Shown piece by piece: positions 59,952 to 64,000 of a stretch of DNA of 64,000 nt. The first letter of the stretch is position 1, and every line of letters starts with the position of its first letter. A program made the translations under genes and the position numbers. The notes beneath the pieces were generated by a model, which saw only the letters and a list, made by a program, of their open reading frames with translations, was not told the origin of the DNA and did no database searches. Source of the stretch: Strigamia acuminata (lineage: Eukaryota > Arthropoda > Chilopoda > Geophilomorpha > Linotaeniidae); the NCBI GenBank assembly GCA_949358305.1, contig OX442322.1, positions 7,688,001-7,752,000 on the forward strand, given 5' to 3'.

Positions 59952-60984
59952 AAAAAGCTAATCATAACAATTCGATTCAATAAGTAAAACAATGAAAACG
60001 AAGCGCAAAACAATGATCGTGTAGCAGACGATCGCGATAGCCAATCACAAACAAGTATGATGACGAAACCGTAAGATTTGAATTTAAAATGGCTTTAAAA
60101 CACAAAATAACATAAGAATTCAGGTTAAAAAACATCGTAAACAAATAGTAAAATCAATTCAATCAATATACATCGTAAACAAATTGAAATAAAAACGAAT
60201 TACCGATAAATTCCAACATGGCGGCCTCGAACGTCATATTGGCGGTAAAACCAGTACATTTGAAATTAGATACACAGAATGTTTATAAAAACCACAAAGG
60301 AATGTTAAATAAAATTAGGAAATGTTATTTCCTGCACAAAATCACACTATTTATTCAACACAACACTTTGAAATAGATCGTAAGCCGCACGAACCGAACA
60401 TTATCGGCCGCGCCCATGCGGTGGCCGACAACGAACGTTCGCACTGACGAAACGAAAACACTTGGGCAATAATAAAGCACACCAGTCGAAAGAGCAGACA
60501 ATAATTAGTAGAAAGCAATTGTGAATAGAATTCTTAACAACTCGGAAAGTATAGAACAAAACGTTAGAAGTTCTAACGAAACGAGACTAGTAATGGAAAA
60601 ATGACGTCACGCGTGTAGCGTAACTGAACTGCACTTCGACGAATGTACCTAAAATTGCCGAAAATCATGAAAATGCATAAGAAAACAATGAGAAATGACA
60701 CAAAGCTTTAAAAACACTTGAAATAACAGTAAATTAAAATGTAATATCAACACAAAAGACACTAAAAATACTGAAAACACTAGAAAATGTTTTAATAAGA
60801 TAAAACCTGAAAAGCAATAGATGAAAATATTAGGCAAAAACTCAATTACACTATGAATATTTATTATGACATAAAACACAGTAATAAATGCAATTTCTAA
60901 AATATTTCCACGTTGTTTGCAACAACGAATTGCCGGCGAAAGGACAGAGAAGGAGAACCACACAAAAAATTCACAAAAGAAAAA
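59952..60984 (-). other. BEL-3 3' untranslated region
   Basis: About 1 kb. The first 100 bases after the stop resemble BEL-1; the rest is mostly different. It contains the 376-bp segment (60222-60597) also found at 50927-51302. No gene seen. Confidence 0.65.
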
Positions 60985-63900
60985 TCACTCAAGTTCTAGG
61001 GCTCTCACATGCTTGACTGACCTTTTTAACTCACGTCCATCGGGTAGCACAACTTTTATCACACGGATTTGACCATCCTCACCGGGAAAAATTTCTTTTA
61101 TCCTGGCAAGTGGCCAAAAATATGGGTTAGTACCCATTTTTTCTAGAAGCACTATTTGGTCTACTTTAGGGTTTTTGAAGAACTTATCACCTTTGGATTC
61201 ATAAAAATTCCTCAATTGCATGAGGTAACTCTTTTTCCAAATTTTCCAGAACTCCCAAATAAATTGGCGTCGTTTAATGTCCAGTTTTCTCAAATCGGAT
61301 TTTTTAATTGCACTCAATTGTTTGTTTATTACGTATTTAGGCATACCTCCGGTTAGAAAGTTTTCAGGTGCCAAAATTCTACCACCATCAACACTGTCGG
61401 GGACATAACTTAAGGGTCGTGAATTTAGCACTGAACTAATTTCCAGAGCCAAAGTTTGGAGAGTTTCTAAGTCTACGGTGCTGCGCAACAATGTCTTTCG
61501 AAGTTTATCTTTGACAGAGCGGACTAGACGCTCCCACGCTCCGCCCATCCATGGAGAAAGCGGTGGGATGAATGTCCAGAGCACCCTTTTTTCAGATAGG
61601 AATGTTTTCACGTCATTATGACCGATGAGTTTCCCCCATGATTGTAATTCGAGGCTTCCGCGCTCAAACGTCTTACTGTTGTCAGAGAAAATCTTCCCGG
61701 GGTATCCGTGGCGTGCCCCAAATCTTCTCATTGCAAGCAAAAACTTTGGCACAGAAAGGTCCTCTGAAACTTCTAAATGTATGGAACGGGTCACCATACA
61801 CGTGAAAAGCAAGATGTAAACTTTTTTCTTTTCCTTCTTGTTGCTGCCGACATAAATGGGACCCAAGTGGTCCACTCCTGTGTTTTGGAATGGCGCCGCT
61901 GGCGTCACACGTTCAGCAGGAAGGTCACCCGTTGAAGGGTTGTTGCGTGCAAGTTTTCCTCGTCTGCAAATTTCACATTCTCTTATAACTGTCTGAATTG
62001 TTCTTCTTCCTCTAATAATCCAAAATCGTTCGCGTAGGTGATACAAGGTTTCGCTTATGTCACCATGAAGCAACTCCAAATGCACTTTTTTAATTAACAG
62101 TCTTGTTATCCAACTATCATAATGCAAGATAATTGGATAAACCTCATCAAATGTCAATAAAGATTTTTTCAAGCGGCTACGAAGTCGAAGTAATCCGTCC
62201 TCGTCAATGAAGAGCTCGAAATTGCGTAGGGTGGAATGTTTAGACAGTTCTCTTTTGTTTTTCACATCATCAATCTCCTCAGAAAAATGTAGCTTCTGGG
62301 AAAATTGCAGGATCTTCAATTGGTTGTCCTCTAACTCGAGTGGCGAGAGAGGCTCACCGCGCAAAAGTTTGTTTTTCCATCGCAAAATGTATGAGAAAAC
62401 TCTCAAAAGTCGGTTGTAATTTCGGAATCGTTTGAAGAATCGACCAATAAAGCTTTCTGTCACTTGAATTGTCATCACAACGATTTTTCGTTCTTCTTCT
62501 GGAAGATCCTCTTGTATAATTTCTCTTTTTTCCAGTTTCGAGACATCAACTCCAAACCACCAAAGTTTATTTTGCATCAATGTTTTTGAGTTATGTGGTC
62601 GAGTTAATAAATCTGCTGGGTTAAATTCTGTTGGTACATGAGACCATTGTTCGGGCTTAGTTGAAGAAATAATTTCTTGAACACGGTTTGAGACGTATGG
62701 CTTCCATACGTTCTTGTCCGAATTTATCCAGGCTAGAGTTATGGTGGAGTCCGAGTAGTATTTCACCTCAGTGACCGGGTAACCGGGAAGAAAGTTTTCT
62801 AACAGGTACTTGGTCATTCGCACTCCAACCACTGCTGCAGTTAATTCAAGTCGAGGAAGAGTCACTTTTTTCGTCGGCGCAATACGACATTTACTCAACA
62901 ATAAAGTTCTTTTGCCCTCTAGATTGACGACAAAAATTGAACAGCCAAATGCCTTTGTGCTTGCGTCACAGAAAACTTCTAAAGTGATGTCTTGACCGGA
63001 ATAAGTCTGCAGCCAACGTTGTACTTTCAATTCTTTTAATTTTTGTATGTCTTGACTCCACTCTTCGACTTCTTTTTTCTCTGAGTCAAGAATCTTTTCA
63101 TCCCAGTTTTTTGTCCTAATCCAGATTGCTTGAACTAGCAGTTTCATTTGAAGCACAACAGGAGCAATGAGTCCCATTGGATCGAATATGGAAGCCATTA
63201 ATGAAACAACTTCTCGCTTTGTATTCGGAATTTTTTCAATGGTCGGAATGTTAAACATCATGACATCTTCTGCCGTGTTCCACAATATTCCAAGCATTTT
63301 TATAATTCCTAAGTCCAAAAACTCCTCTCCTCGCATATGAAAACCTTCTTTTTTCAAATTGTTGAAGACGTCCTTGCTTGAGGTCGCCCACTTTACGAGG
63401 GGAAGCTTTCCGTCGTCTAATATCATTTTCAGTTTCTCGCAATGTGATGTTGTGTCGGCTGTAAAATCTCCTCCTGACGTCAAATCATCCATGAAGATTC
63501 CATGATCGAGTGCGTCGACTTCTTTTGCATGAGTTTCTTCAAATTGTTTCGCTTGTTTCCTAATCGTCGCACACAAGAGGAATGGAGAAGAAATGACGCC
63601 AAATGGCACGACAATCATTCGCAGAACCATTAGATTATTCCACAAATTTTGCCATGAGTATGGCTCTTTGAAATAGTCACGAGCGACCCACAAAAAACGT
63701 AGAAAGTTTGTTTGAGTAGGGTTGATCATAACTTGGAGAAACGCTTGCTTAATGTCTGCTATTATTGGAATACAATAGAGACGGAATCTCACAATAACGA
63801 GTATTAAGTCTGGATTAAGGGAAGGTCCCGGAAATAAACAGTCATTGAGGGAAAGTTTCCCCTTCTTGGATGAAGACGCGTTGAACACTACTCGAAATTT

Positions 63901-64000
63901 CGTCGTGTCTCGATCCTCCTTGATTACAGGGTGGTGAGGTATATTGTAGGTTCCTTTCTTCAAAAAACGCTCTTCTTTTGGGACTTCCTCCGCGTGATTT
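60985..64000 (-). CDS. BEL-3 pol (5' end beyond window)
   Basis: The open frame continues to the window edge; the apparent start at 63963 is an internal TTG. RT with FMDDLTSG (about 63480-63500), RNase H FCDASTKAFGC (about 62970), integrase CEIC (about 61970), D in VDHLGP, D in FSDNSKTF, E in AWERLVRS, ending LELE. No stop or frameshift is seen. It differs from BEL-1 at roughly 19 of 992 residues, none in the catalytic motifs. Confidence 0.95.
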   Translation of the reverse strand, partial: NHAEEVPKEERFLKKGTYNIPHHPVIKEDRDTTKFRVVFNASSSKKGKLSLNDCLFPGPSLNPDLILVIVRFRLYCIPIIADIKQAFLQVMINPTQTNFLRFLWVARDYFKEPYSWQNLWNNLMVLRMIVVPFGVISSPFLLCATIRKQAKQFEETHAKEVDALDHGIFMDDLTSGGDFTADTTSHCEKLKMILDDGKLPLVKWATSSKDVFNNLKKEGFHMRGEEFLDLGIIKMLGILWNTAEDVMMFNIPTIEKIPNTKREVVSLMASIFDPMGLIAPVVLQMKLLVQAIWIRTKNWDEKILDSEKKEVEEWSQDIQKLKELKVQRWLQTYSGQDITLEVFCDASTKAFGCSIFVVNLEGKRTLLLSKCRIAPTKKVTLPRLELTAAVVGVRMTKYLLENFLPGYPVTEVKYYSDSTITLAWINSDKNVWKPYVSNRVQEIISSTKPEQWSHVPTEFNPADLLTRPHNSKTLMQNKLWWFGVDVSKLEKREIIQEDLPEEERKIVVMTIQVTESFIGRFFKRFRNYNRLLRVFSYILRWKNKLLRGEPLSPLELEDNQLKILQFSQKLHFSEEIDDVKNKRELSKHSTLRNFELFIDEDGLLRLRSRLKKSLLTFDEVYPIILHYDSWITRLLIKKVHLELLHGDISETLYHLRERFWIIRGRRTIQTVIRECEICRRGKLARNNPSTGDLPAERVTPAAPFQNTGVDHLGPIYVGSNKKEKKKVYILLFTCMVTRSIHLEVSEDLSVPKFLLAMRRFGARHGYPGKIFSDNSKTFERGSLELQSWGKLIGHNDVKTFLSEKRVLWTFIPPLSPWMGGAWERLVRSVKDKLRKTLLRSTVDLETLQTLALEISSVLNSRPLSYVPDSVDGGRILAPENFLTGGMPKYVINKQLSAIKKSDLRKLDIKRRQFIWEFWKIWKKSYLMQLRNFYESKGDKFFKNPKVDQIVLLEKMGTNPYFWPLARIKEIFPGEDGQIRVIKVVLPDGRELKRSVKHVRALELE

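Larger units (their letters stand above)
59414..64000 (-). mobile_element. BEL-3: 3' part of a BEL/Pao element (continues beyond window)
   Basis: On the minus strand: pol, 3' untranslated region and 3' LTR. It was inserted into BEL-4b gag and is therefore the youngest layer of the nest. Its pol protein is about 98 percent identical to BEL-1, while its LTR and 3' region are clearly different. Confidence 0.9.

Overview
The window is eukaryotic, almost certainly metazoan, and probably from an arthropod. Reasons: a dUTPase gene with four GT-AG introns, a barrier-to-autointegration factor (BAF) gene with one intron, an animal FEM1 homologue, BEL/Pao retrotransposons (an animal lineage), AT-rich intergenic DNA, and TTAGG-like degenerate runs near 37170 of the kind often seen in insect DNA. 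The species cannot be named from the sequence. Only about 15 kb (11.5-27.2 kb) looks like host single-copy sequence. The rest is LTR retrotransposons, nested retrotransposon debris, simple repeats and one 200-base assembly gap.

Layout. 1-8217: the 3' half of a Ty3/gypsy element (gypsy-A). It has the end of reverse transcriptase (RT), RNase H, an unusual AT-hook-bearing linker, an integrase in a shifted frame, a long third open reading frame (ORF) with a split zinc motif, and a probable 3' LTR. The whole stretch is strikingly rich in the palindrome ACGCGT. 8218-11468: a giant, essentially perfect (ATT)n array with an (ACT)n cap, ending 115 bp before the dUTPase start codon. 11.5-27.2 kb: dUTPase, a tiny membrane-protein ORF, an orphan gene with one internal stop, a short AT-hook ORF next to a hairpin minisatellite, a RING-H2 protein, an orphan ORF, an intronless FEM1 homologue, a transposon remnant, BAF and an intronless thymidine kinase.

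27600-36719: a structurally complete Ty3/gypsy element (gypsy-U, minus strand). Its two 513-bp LTRs look identical and are flanked by the 4-bp duplication ATAC. It encodes gag, protease-RT-RNase H, integrase, and, in the usual env position, a Ulp1/C48-type cysteine protease. This is the most interesting find. 38864-42685: a 921-codon orphan ORF followed by a polypurine tract and an LTR-like block (element B). 42693-64000: four BEL/Pao copies in a nested arrangement. BEL-1 is complete with identical-looking LTRs. BEL-4a is interrupted by an opposite-orientation copy of its own family (BEL-4b), which is interrupted in turn by BEL-3. BEL-3 runs off the window.

How the parts relate. Gypsy-A, gypsy-U and element B each carry a different long ORF just before the 3' LTR. 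Each of these ORFs starts a few bases after a pyrimidine tract plus AG that looks like a splice acceptor, which suggests env-like subgenomic expression of non-env proteins. The host-like block combines dUTP hydrolysis, thymidine salvage, a DNA-bridging anti-viral/anti-transposon factor and two ubiquitin-ligase components. No functional linkage is shown by the sequence alone.
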